Origin: Torymus aiolomorphi
Taxonomy: Eukaryota; Arthropoda; Insecta; Hymenoptera; Torymidae
Length of the DNA: 64,000 nt
Reading direction: 5' to 3'
Assembly (NCBI GenBank): GCA_036365515.1
Contig: CM070875.1
Span: 100,485,128-100,549,127, forward strand
Part shown: one piece after another, positions 10,386-22,222 of the stretch
Position numbering within the stretch: position 1 is the first letter of the stretch
Layout of the letters: every line of letters begins with the position of its first letter
Notes under the pieces: generated by a model
The model's database searches: none
Told to the model about the DNA's origin: nothing
The model's input: the letters and a program-made list of their open reading frames with translations, nothing else
Program-made: the position numbers and the translations under genes

Positions 10386-10429
10386 TTCATTGGAAAATTC
10401 CACGTTCATGTGTATTTAGTCATAGGATC

Positions 10430-11513
10430 CAAGTGTTTCGGTCACCATTTACTGAAGAAGATGCTCAAAAGTTGCACCATTTACTTGTTGACAACATTCT
10501 ATTCTCCTTTTAAAGTTTCTAACAGTATTTAATAATACTTGACGTGGAATACTTAAGCAGATTTGTGTAATCCTTTGAATCATGTCATCTCTTGTAGTTG
10601 GCCTGTTGCGGTAGACTGTATTTTTTAGGAAGCCCCATAAATAAAAATCTGGAGATGTCAGATCTGGAGATCTTGGTGGCTATGCTACGGGACCTCCTCT
10701 ACCAATCCATCGACCGTTAAACCTTTCATTAAGAAAATCTCTGACAATTCTGGCATAATGTGGAGGAGCACCATCTTGTAGCCACATTGTGGCCCTTGTA
10801 TGGAGATCAACGTTTTCTAGAAAGAGTGGCAGCTCGTCTCTCAGCAACTGTAAATAAGTATGTTGAGTTACGTGACCTTCAAAAAAATAAGGTCCAATCA
10901 GACATCCGTTAATAATACCACACCATACCGTTACATTCCAGCGATGCTGATGATCAACTTCTCGCATCCAATGAGGATTAACAGGAGACCAGTAGTGGCA
11001 ATTATGGCGATTCAACATACCAGTACTCTGAAATGTAGCCTCCTCGCTAAAAAGAACATTGTTAAAGAAATTTTCATCATCAGTAATTTGTTGTCTTACC
11101 CATTGGCAAAATGTTATTCTCCATCCATAATCTTCCACAGTTAAAGCTTGATTTAGAGTAATGTGGTAAGGATGGTAACGCGCATATCGTAAATATCTAC
11201 TGGCCGTAGATCTTGGAATACCCATTGTTAACTCGATTTCGCGTAAACTGACATGAACATTTAAATGGACCATGGCTAGAACAGCAAGAAAGCGAGGATT
11301 ATTTTCATAATCGTGTTCTTTCAGTGTCCTCCTTCTTCGAACGAAGTTTCCTTGTCGACCGCGCAGTTCAATGTCACGTATTACCGTATGATCAGGATGT
11401 TGTCGTTGAGGGAACCGAGCACGATACAATCTGCTTGCCTCTCGATAGTTTCGTCGATATTCTCCTAAAATAAGAAGAATTTCAACTATTTCATTAGCAG
11501 AATAGTCAGGCAT
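10430..11513 (-). pseudogene. Tc1/mariner DDE transposase (element 1), nonsense-mutated
   Basis: The transposase would cut and paste the element at TA sites. From the ATG at 11513 the protein starts MPDYSANEIVEILLILGEYR. The N-terminal helix-turn-helix follows (about residues 1-120, including GIPRSTASRYLRYARYH). The DDE catalytic core comes next. The first acidic position reads FSEEATFQ, with Glu where relatives have Asp. The second motif is LQDGAPPHYA. The frame ends at an in-frame TAG (about 10680) where related copies have Trp after GGPV. Downstream the same frame continues PPRSPDLTSPDFYLWG (the third Asp) and on to FEHLL near 10440. Spacing between the second and third Asp is 36 residues. 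The copy is inactive. Confidence 0.9.
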
Positions 11514-12534
11514 TCTTTTTTAGTTGTAAATGCAATTATTTATCAAAACACACCACAAAAGAAATAATATGTTATTATACTATACAATATTTTAAAACGA
11601 AAAAGTTTAATTTTCTGTGCCAATATAAGTGTGCTCAATTTGAAAACAATTTGATGTAAACAGTAATAATTATTGGCTATTACCGATCAATGCTGAATAC
11701 TACCGGTCACTATTGGATACAGGTGGTCAACATTTATTAACTTTTGTTATTATTTGATATAAGTGGTTAACCTTGGTAAATATTGATAATAGTAAAATTT
11801 TCCGCTCTTTCCATTTACGAGGTCAAAATAGGGGTTCCCATTTGAAAAAATCGATTTGATCTTCAAATGACCTTGATCATTGACCTCAAGGTCATAACCA
11901 AGGTCACGATCAGTTGGGCCGCTCCAAACCCTACAACTTCTGTATTTAAAACTCGTATGCGTAATTATGGGAATGTTTGGATGCGTTGATTGATTTTGAT
12001 TTTGAACATGACCATGACCATGACCGCCGGCCTTGACTCAAGGACAGATCTGAACGTAAAATTTTCCGCTCTTTCCATTTACGAGGTCAAAAATGGGGGT
12101 TCCCATTTGAAAAAATCGATTTGACCTTCAAATGACCTTGATCATTGACCACAAGGTCATAACCAAGGTTACGATCAGTTGGGCCCCTCTGAACCCTACA
12201 ACTTTTGTATTTAACAATTTGTCTCGTGTGCCTAATTATGGGAATGTTTTGATGCGTTGATGGATTTTGATTTTAAACATGACCATGACCATGACCATGA
12301 CCTTGACTCAAGGACATTTCGGAACGTCAAATTTTCCGCTCTTTCCATTTACGAGGTCAAAAGTGGGGGTTCCTATTTGAAAAAATCGATTTGACCTTCA
12401 AATGACCTTGATCATTGATCTCAAGGTCATAACCAAGGTCACGATCAGTTGGGCCCCTCTGAACCCTACAACTTTTGTATTAAAAGTTTTTTTCCATCTC
12501 CCTTAGTTTTCGAGATATTTGCCTGGTGGTTTTA

Positions 12535-12625
<91 letters not shown>
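12535..12625. repeat. (TA)n microsatellite between mariners 1 and 2
   Basis: About 90 bp of TA with a few TTTA interruptions. It separates the right end of mariner 1 from the left end of mariner 2, so the two elements sit back to back in one microsatellite. Confidence 0.95.
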
Positions 12626-13479
12626 CACGGTGACCCATTTTAATTGCCGCACCCGGATTTCTCGGAACCTAAGCCAGATAGAGAAAAATGGTTCAGACAA
12701 AAGTTATAGGGGACAAAGGGGGCCGCCTAATAGCGCTAACGTCTTGAACCTTGAACTTGACCTTTGAGGTTATTTCAAGGTCAAAGTGGTTTTTTCATAT
12801 GGAAACACCTAATTTTGACCCCGGATTCGGAAAGAGTGGGAAATTTTACGTTCAAAATCATATGAGAAATTTTTTCCAAGGTCATTTCAAGGTCAAATCT
12901 AGGTCAAACTCAGAGAAGTCCGTTTAAAATCGTTTTTTTCCATGAACCACAGGCTAAGCTGGTTCAAATTGATCGTAGGCTTAACAGAGGAACCCACACA
13001 CCCAAAACCCACACACCCAAAACTCACACATCCTAGTAAACAAAACTCAAACTCGTACATCCTAACCCCATACACTTCATGCCCTCCCATGCTGAACTGT
13101 TACACCCCGATCCCACAACCACACCCCACACCCCCCAGTCCCACACATCCCTACCCCACGCATGCTAATCCCATACACTCCAAACTCACACATCCTGAAC
13201 CCTGAAAAATTTTTCTCAAGAGCAAAATGATTTTTTAACGGAAACTTTAAGATCGTTGAAGCTTCTGTTATAAATGAATTAACCATACTTTTTGCGTTAC
13301 CCAGAAACAACAACGTGGACGTAGTAAGGATTGTTTCCTTTGGGGTGCTTAATTAAAGTGAGTCCCCTTGCCTCTCACTGGTCGGGGTGCTTGATTATAG
13401 TAAGTCCCCTTGCCTCTCACTGTTCGGGGTGCTTGATTATAGTGAGTCCCCTTGCCACCCACTAATGTAAATAAATTTT

Positions 13480-14560
13480 TATTTAACCTCGAAGCAAATG
13501 TTCGAAATGACGACCAGTTGCTTCAAGGCACATAGTCAAACGCCTTTGAAAATGGCGAACTGTGTTCTACAATGTTTGTCTCGGAATGGCAGCGCATGCT
13601 CGACGAATCCTATCCTGCATATCTGCTCTTGTAGTGGGTTGTTGCTCAAAAACAGCATTTTTGAAATAGCCCCATAAATAGAAATCTGGTGATGTAAGAT
13701 CGGGAGAGCAAGCAGGCCAGTTAACCGGACCTCCTCGACCAATCCATCTGTTACCATAGTGCTCATTCAAAAAAGCCCTTACAATTCGAGCGAAATGTGG
13801 TGCTGCGCCGTTCTGCTGGAGCCACAGTCTTGATTGCATTTCTAAATCAACATCTTCCATCAGTCCAGGTAGTTCATCTCTTATTAGCGTCAAATAGGTA
13901 TGTTGATTTACATTTGCTTCAAAAAAATAAGGGCCAATCAAATATCCATTGATAATCCCGCACCATACCATAATACTCCAACGTCTTTGATGGTTTACAG
14001 TTCTGACCCAATGAGGATTCACATCAGACCAATAATGGCAATTATGCCTATTCAGTTCCCCATCACTTTGAAATTGTGCCTCATCAGAAAAAAGAACAAA
14101 GTTAAAAAAGTCTGGATCATTTTTTATCATTTGTAAAGCCCATTGGCAAAACACAATACGCTGTTGGAAATGCTGAAACTGTAGCTCTTGAACCAAAGTA
14201 ATATGATACGCGTGATGTTGAAGCACCTTCATAATTCTTAAAAAAGTATTTCTTGGAATACCAATTTTCCTTTCGACTCGACGAGCGCTAATGTGTGGGT
14301 CAAGATGAATTATTGCAAGGATTATTACAACTCGATTATCATTTTCATCATACTCATGGCGCCTACGTTGGCGAACCATGTGTCCACCACGAGCTCTTTG
14401 AGTTAAACGTCTGATAGCTCTATCGTCAGGATGTCGTCTGTCAGAATAGCGTTCAGCATAAAGTCTTGCCGCACCACGATAATAATTTGGCTTGCTCCTA
14501 AAACCAAAATCATATCAACTATCTCGTTGGTCGGATAGTCAGCTATTTCAGAGCCAGCTA
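13480..14560 (-). pseudogene. Tc1/mariner DDE transposase (element 2), inactivated
   Basis: The longest frame (14379-13567, 270 aa) starts within the gene at MVRQRRRHEYDEND. Upstream, the expected start is ATA instead of ATG (about 14548) and a one-base shift lies near 14490; beyond it the DYPTNEIVDM helix-turn-helix start is readable. Core motifs: FSDEAQFQSDGELNRH (first Asp), WLQQNGAAPHFA (Asn where the second catalytic Asp should be) and CSPDLTSPDFYLWG (third Asp). A TAG near 13567 replaces the Gln codon seen in the inverted partial copy. The frame then runs to FEHLLRG near 13490. The D-to-N change alone would abolish catalysis. Confidence 0.9.
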
Positions 14561-14924
14561 TTAATTACTATTAAATTTAAATAGTAAAATGGTATCAAAA
14601 ATATTATAATTATAAGGCTCGCCCGTATACGGTCGCGCCTAAAAAGGAAAAACGTTGGAAAATTACGGTAACTTTAATTAGCTATCTGTAATTGCCATAA
14701 ATACTTCGTTTGTCACACTTTTTTAATTTTAAATTTTAAAAGAAAATAATCGTTAAAACATTAAAGGTATTCAATTCAATAAAGCATTATTTCTTATTTT
14801 AATTGCAAATAAAACTAAAACTTCCATTTATTTTTTTTTTTTATGTAAATAATGTGAATTAGTAGCGTTCGAATTTCAGAATAATTTTCAGGTTCTAGCA
14901 GGATAGTGGAGCACCACATTTCAC

Positions 14925-15737
14925 GCTCATACCCCTATAGCACCCAATATTGGAGCAACATTGCTCCAACATTGCTTTGTCATATTCCCCATATTCGCCA
15001 ATATTCCCTCAACACTTTTATATATGGATGCTATATGGGAGCAATGTTGTTGCAATCCGTGATTTCCGTTTCACCATTGCTTTTTTAAAATGATGGGTCA
15101 AGCTCTCTGTCATAGCAATATTGCAGCAATATTTAACCGATATTTAGCATCACGAAAGGAAGATTAATTTTATAATTATATTTTTCTGCTGATTTTTCTG
15201 ATGATTTAGCAATATTGCAAGAATATTTGTACAATATATATATAAACACTGGAAGAATGTTCCCGTTTGGCCACTGATTGTTGGAGCAATATTGCCTCAA
15301 TTTTCAAAATACATTAGTGAATTTCCCCTTAAGGGGAATGACGCGAATATGTCAAAGCAACATTGAGGCAATATTGCTCCAACAATCAGTGGACAAACGG
15401 GAACATTCTTCCAGTGTTCATATATATTGTACATATATTCTTGCAATATTGCAAAGTCATCAGAAAAACCAGCTTAAAAATATAATTTTAAATATAATAT
15501 TCCTTTCGTGTTGAGAAATATTCGCTCAATATTGCTGCAATACTGCTATAACAGAGAACCTGACTCATCATTTTAAAAAAGCAATGGTGAAACGGAAATC
15601 ACGGATTGCAGCAACATTGCTCCCATATAGCATCCATATATAAAAGTGTTGAGGGAATATTGGCGAATGTGGGGAATATGACAAAGCAATGTTGGAGCAA
15701 TGTTGCTCCAATATTGGGTGCTATAGGGGTAATAACA
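14925..15737. repeat. Foldback palindrome 3, nested in mariner 2
   Basis: About 400-bp arms are inverted copies. The outer ends are cccctatagcacccaatatt and its complement, and the centre is near 15330 in ttccccttaaggggaa. The arms are rich in ggagcaatattgctcc-type words, themselves small palindromes. Both arms encode the same chance 60-aa frame, which is only the consequence of symmetry. No transposase lies inside. Confidence 0.85.
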
Positions 15738-15767
15738 GCATTTTTTAATAAACACTTTAGTATTAGA

Positions 15768-16034
15768 TCGATTGGTTGAGGAGGTCCGGTGAAGTGGCTT
15801 GCTTCTTCATCCCATACTTCACCATCAGACTTTTGTTTATGGGGCTATTTGAAAAATGCTATTTTTGAGCAACAACCCACTACAAGAGCAGATATGCAGG
15901 ATAGGATTCGTCGAGCATGCGCTGCCATTCCGAGACGAACTTTGCAGAACACAGTTCGCCATTTACAAAGGCGTTTGACTATGTGCCTTGAAGCAAATGG
16001 TCCTAATTTCGAACACTTTCTTCGAGGTTAAATA
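15768..16034 (+). pseudogene. Inverted C-terminal transposase duplicate (mariner 2 right arm)
   Basis: A plus-strand frame gives SDFCLWGYLKNAIFEQQPTT and then runs through RRACAAIPRRTLQNTVRHLQ to FEHFLRG-stop. It is the mirror of the element's own C-terminal coding end at 13.48-13.75 kb. It lacks the first two catalytic motifs. It keeps CAG at the codon that is TAG in the main copy, so the two arms have diverged independently. Confidence 0.85.
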
Positions 16035-16884
16035 AAAATTTATTTACATTAGTGAGAGGCGAGGGGACTCACTATAATCAAGCACCCCGAACAGTGAGAG
16101 GTAAGGAGACTCACTATAATCAAGCACCCCGAACAGTGAGAGGCAAGGGGACTCACTATAATCAAGCACCCCAAAGGAAACAATCCTTACTACGTCCACG
16201 TCGTTGTTTCTGGGTAGCGCAAAAAGTAAGGTTAATACATTTATAACAGAAGCTTCAACGATCTTAAAGTTTCCGTTAAAAAATCATTTTGCCCTTGAGA
16301 AAAATTTTTCAGGGTTCAGGATGTGTGGGATTAGTATGTGTGGGATAGGGATGTGTGGGACTGGGGGGTGTGGGGTATGGTTGTAGGACCGGGGTGTAAC
16401 AGTTCAGCATGTGAGGGCATGAAGTGTATGGGGTTAGGATGTGCGAGTTTGAGTTTTGTTTACTAGGATATGTAAGTTTTGGGTGCGTGGGTTTGGGGTG
16501 AGTGGGTTTTGGGTGTGTGGGTTCCTCTATTAAGCCTACGATCAATTTGAACCAGCTTAGCCTGTGGTTCATGGAATAAAACGATTTTAAACGGACTTTT
16601 CTGAGTTTGACCTACATTTGACCTTGAAATGACCTTGGAAAAAATTTCTAAATATGATTTTGATCGTAAAATTTCCCGCTCTTTCCGAATCCGGGGTAAA
16701 AACTAGGTGTTTTCATATGAAAAAACTACTTTGACCTTGAAATAACCTCAAAGGTCAAGTTCAAAGTCAAAGACGTTAGCGCCATTATGAGGCCCCCTTT
16801 GTCCCCTATAACTTATGTCTTAACCATTTTTCTCTATCTGGCTTAGGTTCCGAGAAATACGGGTGCGGCGATTATAATGGGTCT

Positions 16885-16888
<4 letters not shown>

Positions 16889-16952
<64 letters not shown>

Positions 16953-16976
16953 TTATATATATATATATATTAAATA
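16889..16976. repeat. (TG)n then (TA)n microsatellite
   Basis: About 55 bp of TG passes into about 30 bp of TA. It directly follows the right end of mariner 2, where a TA target duplication is expected. Confidence 0.95.
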
Positions 16977-19890
16977 AAAGAAAGAATATACGCGGCCACG
17001 AGGAAACAAGAAAGACCTGTGGTAACGTCAAGTGGGAGTACAGAGGCAATGAGCAGCGAAAACAGTGCGGATAGTCAAGTCGCGACGCGCACGAACTCAG
17101 CGACCAGTTTCACACATATGCATTAGCCATATTACATGGCCAGCATAGGACGACGCTCACACGTACAGGGAGAAAAAGCTGACCGGGCGACCAGTTTCAC
17201 ACATATGCGAGCCCGCATGTACGTGAGCCAGTGCACTCAATGGAAAGCTTGATCGTACGAACTGGCGACAGCTACCAAACGCACGTGTCATAATGCAAGC
17301 TGGCATGTTAATGACCCAGCGTTCTTACGTCAGTGCCATTGACATACAGGATGCCGTAATGTCAAATAATGAATGAAGCACTCCTGAATGCCTCCTGAGG
17401 AAAACACTAGGATACACAAATAAATAAAGTTATCGATAAACAAATATAGCTAGGGTAAACAGACTAATGAAGGACCGAAATCAAGTTTTGAAGCTATATT
17501 TCACTAGTATCCAATATCGATATTAATTCTTAATTCATTTTATAATTATATTTTCGTTGAATTAACATTGTTTTAAAAGGGTTTATATAGAGAAATATTA
17601 TTTAAATTGAAGGAAAAGTAAAAAAAATAGATGTAAAAATCCAGTGAATGACCGGAATGTTATTTTCATCAAGTTTTGAAGCTACAAATATATTTCACTA
17701 GTATCCAATATCGAAATTAATTTTTAATTCATTTTGTAATTATATTTTCTTTGAATTAACGTTGTTGTAAAGGAATTTATATAGAGCAATATTATTTAAA
17801 TTGAAGGAAAGGTAAAAAAAGGATGTAAAAATGCCAATGAATGACTGCCTATGTGTTAGTAACATATAAATAATATTTTAAATCAATATATTTATGTACA
17901 TGCTTTAAAATTAGGCAAATAAATATATTCACTGCATAAATGAGAATAAAATTCATATTATTATGAATAATAATAATATAATCATTTATAGCATATATCT
18001 TAGGTTTTTTACTTCGTACAATTTCGTTTGCCTCTTTTAAGCCGCCTTTTGTATACTGAAAACGCCTATAAACTCTTTTTTACTTTTTGTTTTTTGCACT
18101 TTTATTAAGTAAACTTTCGATTTTTCATACCATTCTATAGTCATTCAGTGGGTTTGATGAAAATGTGACCTACCAATGATTGTTCGGACGGTCATTTACT
18201 GGTAAGCATTCGGCATTTTTCATACCATTGAATGACCAGACAAAAAATTTCAAAAATCGTAAATGCTTGTTTTCAACTTTCTTGTAAAAATATTGCTCCG
18301 AATTCAGGTTACAGAATACCTACCTAGAATTATTATTTTTTACAGGATTTGTTTAATTTTCTCATATCTTTCATGTACTTATTTAAGAATATAGATATTC
18401 AGGAATGTAAGATTTTGTATACATTTATAATAACATATAAATTTTTAAATTTTAATTTTTTATCTAGTAGTCATTCACTGAGCGGCGGTCATGCACTGGA
18501 CGAGTTACCCTATTGACACTAAGGTTGTATTGACCGTAGGATCTCATTCAGTCTGCATTCTTTCCCTTGACGTGGCGTTTTTCAACCCACGCGATTATAC
18601 GACTTTCTTTTTCTCATCTCCGGCGACAAGTGTATCATCGAGAGAGAAAGAGAGAGAAAATCGAACGCAATTTCAATCTCTTCTCCTTGTCGTGAAATAA
18701 TGCGCATAAATTGCACGAGAGATGAAAAGCGTAAAATTTTATACAGTACGTAGCGTATGTAGCTTGCGATTCACCGATGACATAAGGTTCATTGACGCTA
18801 ATTTTAAAATGAATTTGTCTCGGTACTAAGAAATGATTGTCAACAGAATTTTTTGTCAATACGTGATATGTACACTGTATTTATAATATATCTATTTATT
18901 TCAGTATTCCTTTTTGTAACTCTTTTTATACAAATTAAAATGATGATAGATTCATTGATTAATATTTTGTATCCAAAATTATGTGTCTTTTTTTATGAAA
19001 GAGTTTATTGTAATAAAAGAATTCATGTTTAAAGCATTTTTAAGTCAAGGTTATATCTTGTAAGTTTCTCTTTTGATAACGATTAAAAAAAGACATATGA
19101 AAGAGGATGTCATGAAAATCGTGTGTAACGTATTTTAATCATGTACCATTTTTTTTTCTCTTTCTTAAAAATATGAAAAATAAAATAAAATTAAAAGAAT
19201 AATTAAGATAAATTGATATTTTTGTGTTGTATAAAACTACTTTAATTATCGAAATCAACGATGTGGATAAGAAATCATACAGTTGTAATTATTAATCTCA
19301 ATAATAAAAAGTCCACGAATAAAGATCTATTTATATTTTTAGTGATCAAAAATCGAACAAATAAAATTAAGGAAATTTATATGATAGCGTTTTCACAGTT
19401 ACGTGAACCGTTCGACGAGAGATAAAAATCTAACTGCTTGGAAGGATCGAAACGTGTATTGTAATTTATGTGTGGTGTTTGCGTATCAATTAAACCTGTA
19501 TCCATGCGAGGACAAAAGCTCACATCGGGCTCTTTCCTGTAAAGAAAGCTCACTCAATGATTTATTTCTTCAAGCTTCGCGAGAATCACGTACGCTTGCA
19601 AGTTGGGCCAATAAATTACAATAAATGAGAGAGACATTTTTTAATTTTATCGCGCGAGAATGAAAAGATACAAAAAAATAAAAAAGAGAGAAATTAAATA
19701 AAAAAAAAAAAAAAAAAAGACAAAAGCTACTGCTGCTATAATTGTAGGCAACTTGTAATGAATAAAACTCGATTGTAAGTGTAATGCTTATATACATTAC
19801 GATTATGTATTCGATAAATTATCTATAAAAGCCAACAAAAGCAAAAAAAAAAGAAAAAAAAAGGAAATGAGAAATAGCAATATCTGATTA
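16977..19890. other. Spacer with a tandem duplication, no gene seen
   Basis: A 22-bp stretch, gcgaccagtttcacacatat plus gc, occurs twice (about 17099 and 17187). Two tandem units of about 205 bp begin at about 17480 and 17677, sharing tcaagttttgaagct and actagtatccaatatcga. Words of the form (c)attcagtg/gaatgacc recur at 17650, 17835, 18140, 18225 and 18475. Short frames at 18491-18700 and 19403-19624 have no motif support. Poly(A)-rich sequence occupies 19670-19865. Confidence 0.5.
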
Positions 19891-19918
19891 CAGGGCAATT
19901 GGTGGCCAGGAAAATGCG

Positions 19919-21657
19919 ATGGCGACTACACGACCAATCGAAGGAAACCCGGGAATACTAATAGCACAGCTCAGCTCCCTCGTCATATCCAGTACTACAT
20001 GGAGAATAGTACAGCAAATAGATTTGGAACCACTAACGCAGCAGGAAAATAAATTGATGGAAAGCTGGAGAACATTAACACAGTTTCGGAAGAAAAACAA
20101 GAACGAAAACCAATATCTACAATTGAAAAGCATCTACAAACAAATAACGACCTGTAGTCAAGATATGGAAAGAGTGTTCGAATTAATGCAAGTACACGAA
20201 CACCCCAAGCATAACCGTGAACGCCGCGCATGGTTCTCCGCAGTGGGCAAGGTGAGCAAATTCCTATTTGGAACGCTCGACGAAACCACCAAAAAGGAAA
20301 TAAAGGGCTTGATAGCAGAGACAAAAATGAGAACATCTAATTTATCAAAGCTTTTAATAAATTAAACGGAGATTGTATACAGAGAATTTGGTATATTGCA
20401 GAAAGAACCGTGGAAATCAAAAAACATTTACAGATATTAAAACAGGAACAACAACAAGAAAAAATGGAAGCAGTCTTCAACAGGGCAGTACAGATACTTG
20501 AAGAGCAAATATTACAATATGAGATTGACGTGCATACCCTAACGGACGCAATTCTATTCGCAGCTCAGGGTTCCATCCACCCGCGATTCGTCGACCCAGC
20601 TCAGGTACAGGAGACAGCGCGATTAGTTTCCACAACGGTGTCGGGCGCCGCATTTCCGATTCCGAGCGAGAATGGCAGCATAGCTGATTTAGTGAAAATT
20701 GCGGATGTTTCGACCATGTTATGTGATTCGCAACTTATATATTACATCGCGATACCACTAGCCGATTACCGCAAGTATGATCTGTATAAATCATCTCCAT
20801 GGCCAATACCACAGCCCACTGCAAATGGATCAACGGCATACGCGTGCATTTGGCCAAACATACCATTCTTTGCGGTCAGTCGAACTAAGGACGCCTATAT
20901 CGGTATCCAACCGGAGACATTAAGTAAGTGCAAACGCATCAATAACTTATACATTTGCAGAGGAACAGACCCCGAACAGTTACTCGACGATCGAGCAACA
21001 TGCGAAGTCAAAGTAGCAACCAGACAAGAGATGTCTAAACCCGCTGCTTGTAATATCAGAATAATAAAATTAAGTACTACGTTTTGGGCTAGAACGAGCT
21101 CGCCGAACACCTGGATGTTCTTGGCCGGAACCAAGGACAAGTTATTAGTCAGCTGTATGAGTGCAGCAGATGATCAGGTAGTCCCAATATAAGGAATCGG
21201 TCTACTCGAATTACCAGGAGGGTGCACGGCCCGATCAGAATTTATACGATTGAGCGCGACCCGCGAGATAACCACTGAATTCAAACCGGTGACATACGGC
21301 GGGAGCGGGCTGAATATATCGGAGATACTTAACACCACAATGGTCGACTCAAGTGCATTAATGCGGCATATAATGGAAGGGCCTGCAAGCTCGCCCACAG
21401 ACACGAACGCTCAGGCCCAATTTTTGAAAACGGGCGAAGGGCTGAAAGAGATCATCAATCAGGCTTGCGAGGTGGAACAGAACCAAGAGATAAACGACAA
21501 ATTCGTCGCATTCAGGCAATTAGTATCATACTCCGGTGGATCGATAATAGTAATCATAATAATAGTGGGAATACTTTGGAAAATCTTGCCGAAAGGGGGG
21601 CGCCCGCTACTAATCAATATAGATATTTTTACAGGCACCCAAGCACCGGCTTGATAA
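19919..21657 (+). pseudogene. env: Errantivirus/baculovirus-F-like env gene, copy 1, broken
   Basis: This resembles the envelope fusion protein of insect errantiviruses, a membrane glycoprotein related to baculovirus F. The first frame (19919-20365, 148 aa) has a dibasic cleavage-like site, RERR, about 40 residues before its end. FLFGTLDE, a conserved word of the F family just after the cleavage site, follows. A frameshift near 20363 moves to a second frame (to 21192, 260 aa) with a coiled-coil-like Gln/Glu-rich start and a Cys-containing ectodomain. An in-frame TAA at 21190 is followed by a third segment (to 21657) that ends in a single transmembrane helix around GGSIIVIIIIVGILWK. A possible splice acceptor, tctgattacag, is at about 19882-19892. 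No gag or pol is seen upstream. The copy is non-functional as it stands. Confidence 0.8.
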
Positions 21658-21856
21658 CCCCAGGGTCCAGTCGTATGCTATTCAACAGCAGGAGGTCGAG
21701 TATTTAGCCTTCCGCATCGCACGAACTAGGCCTAGAGGACCGTCCCTACCAATACATTGCACATAAAAACATTTTTTTTCTCTATACTTAATTTGTAACA
21801 AATACACAAGGAACACTAACTAGTAGACAATTGTAATCTGCTCCGCAATAACGCCA

Positions 21857-22110
21857 TCGGACCTAAGCAACCTCAGCAACCGCTCGATGAGGATAAATAT
21901 GAAAAAAGCCAACCTAAGCAACCTCAGCAACCGCTCGATGAGGATAAATATTAAAGAAGCCAGCCTAAGCAACCTCAGCGACCGCCCGATGAGGATAAAT
22001 GTGAAAAAAAGCCAGCCTAGGCAACCTCAGCGACCGCTCGATGGGGATAAATTCAACAACAATAGCCAATCTAAACAACGTCAGCAACCGCCCGATGAGG
22101 ATAAAGGCAA
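21857..22110. repeat. 51-bp tandem repeat downstream of env
   Basis: About five units with a 51-bp period starting at 21862, 21913 and 21964, then drifting. The core word is cctaagcaacctcagcaacc, followed by gctcgatgaggataaat. The period is 17 codons. In one frame it reads as Pro/Gln-rich PKQPQQPLDEDK units. The tract lies between the env stop and the 3' LTR. Confidence 0.8.
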
Positions 22111-22222
22111 AAACTTTGGCCAATCCTTTAAGGAGGCCAGCCCCAACCCAGAACACAGGAAATTTTTTCGAGGCTTGGGCTTTGGGCATCGACCAGGAGG
22201 CCGATGTTTCGGACCTCAGACG

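Larger units (their letters stand above)
9331..12534 (-). mobile_element. Tc1/mariner-superfamily element 1 with long inverted repeats
   Basis: The left end, ccggatgtcccattttaaaa, and the right-end block, about 740 bp in all, are inverted copies. The right terminus stops at ggtggtttta, so about 16 bp are lost into the adjacent TA tract. Each arm holds about three tandem units of about 265 bp built around acaaaagttgtagggttcag. The arms are dense in AAGGTCA words and ggtcatggtcatggtcatg runs. The transposase (10.4-11.5 kb, minus strand) lies between the arms. Both sides are TA microsatellites, consistent with TA target choice. Confidence 0.85.
12626..16889 (-). mobile_element. Tc1/mariner-superfamily element 2, about 4.26 kb, giant inverted repeats
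   Basis: The left end cacggtgacccattttaatt pairs with a right end near 16889 that has changed to gggtcttcgtg and runs into a (TG)n tract. The inverted arms are about 1.12 kb each (about 12626-13748 and 15766-16889). They include the 3' end of the transposase gene, so the C-terminal coding part is present on both strands. The arms also carry (CCCACACACC)-type runs, ggggtgcttgat...ctcactg tandem units of about 50 bp, and a block with acgtggacgtagtaagg. A foldback palindrome sits in the centre. Confidence 0.85.

Noticed and set aside
10023..10419. 95- and 128-aa frames with decapeptide repeats
   Set aside because: The 30-bp minisatellite keeps both strands open. No start context, and it lies in a mariner arm.
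12899..13313. His/Thr/Pro-rich and Gly/Cys-rich frames at 12.9-13.3 kb and 16.2-16.6 kb
   Set aside because: They come from cccacacacc-type runs in the mariner 2 arms, and mirror each other on both arms.
14906..15755. Identical 60-aa frames on opposite strands
   Set aside because: They are the two arms of foldback palindrome 3. Identity follows from symmetry, not from a gene.
19403..19624. 73-aa frame before env
   Set aside because: No similarity to gag or pol motifs and no conserved residues.
21857..22110. CRISPR-like array
   Set aside because: The units are contiguous 51-bp tandem repeats with no unique spacers, in a eukaryotic retroelement.
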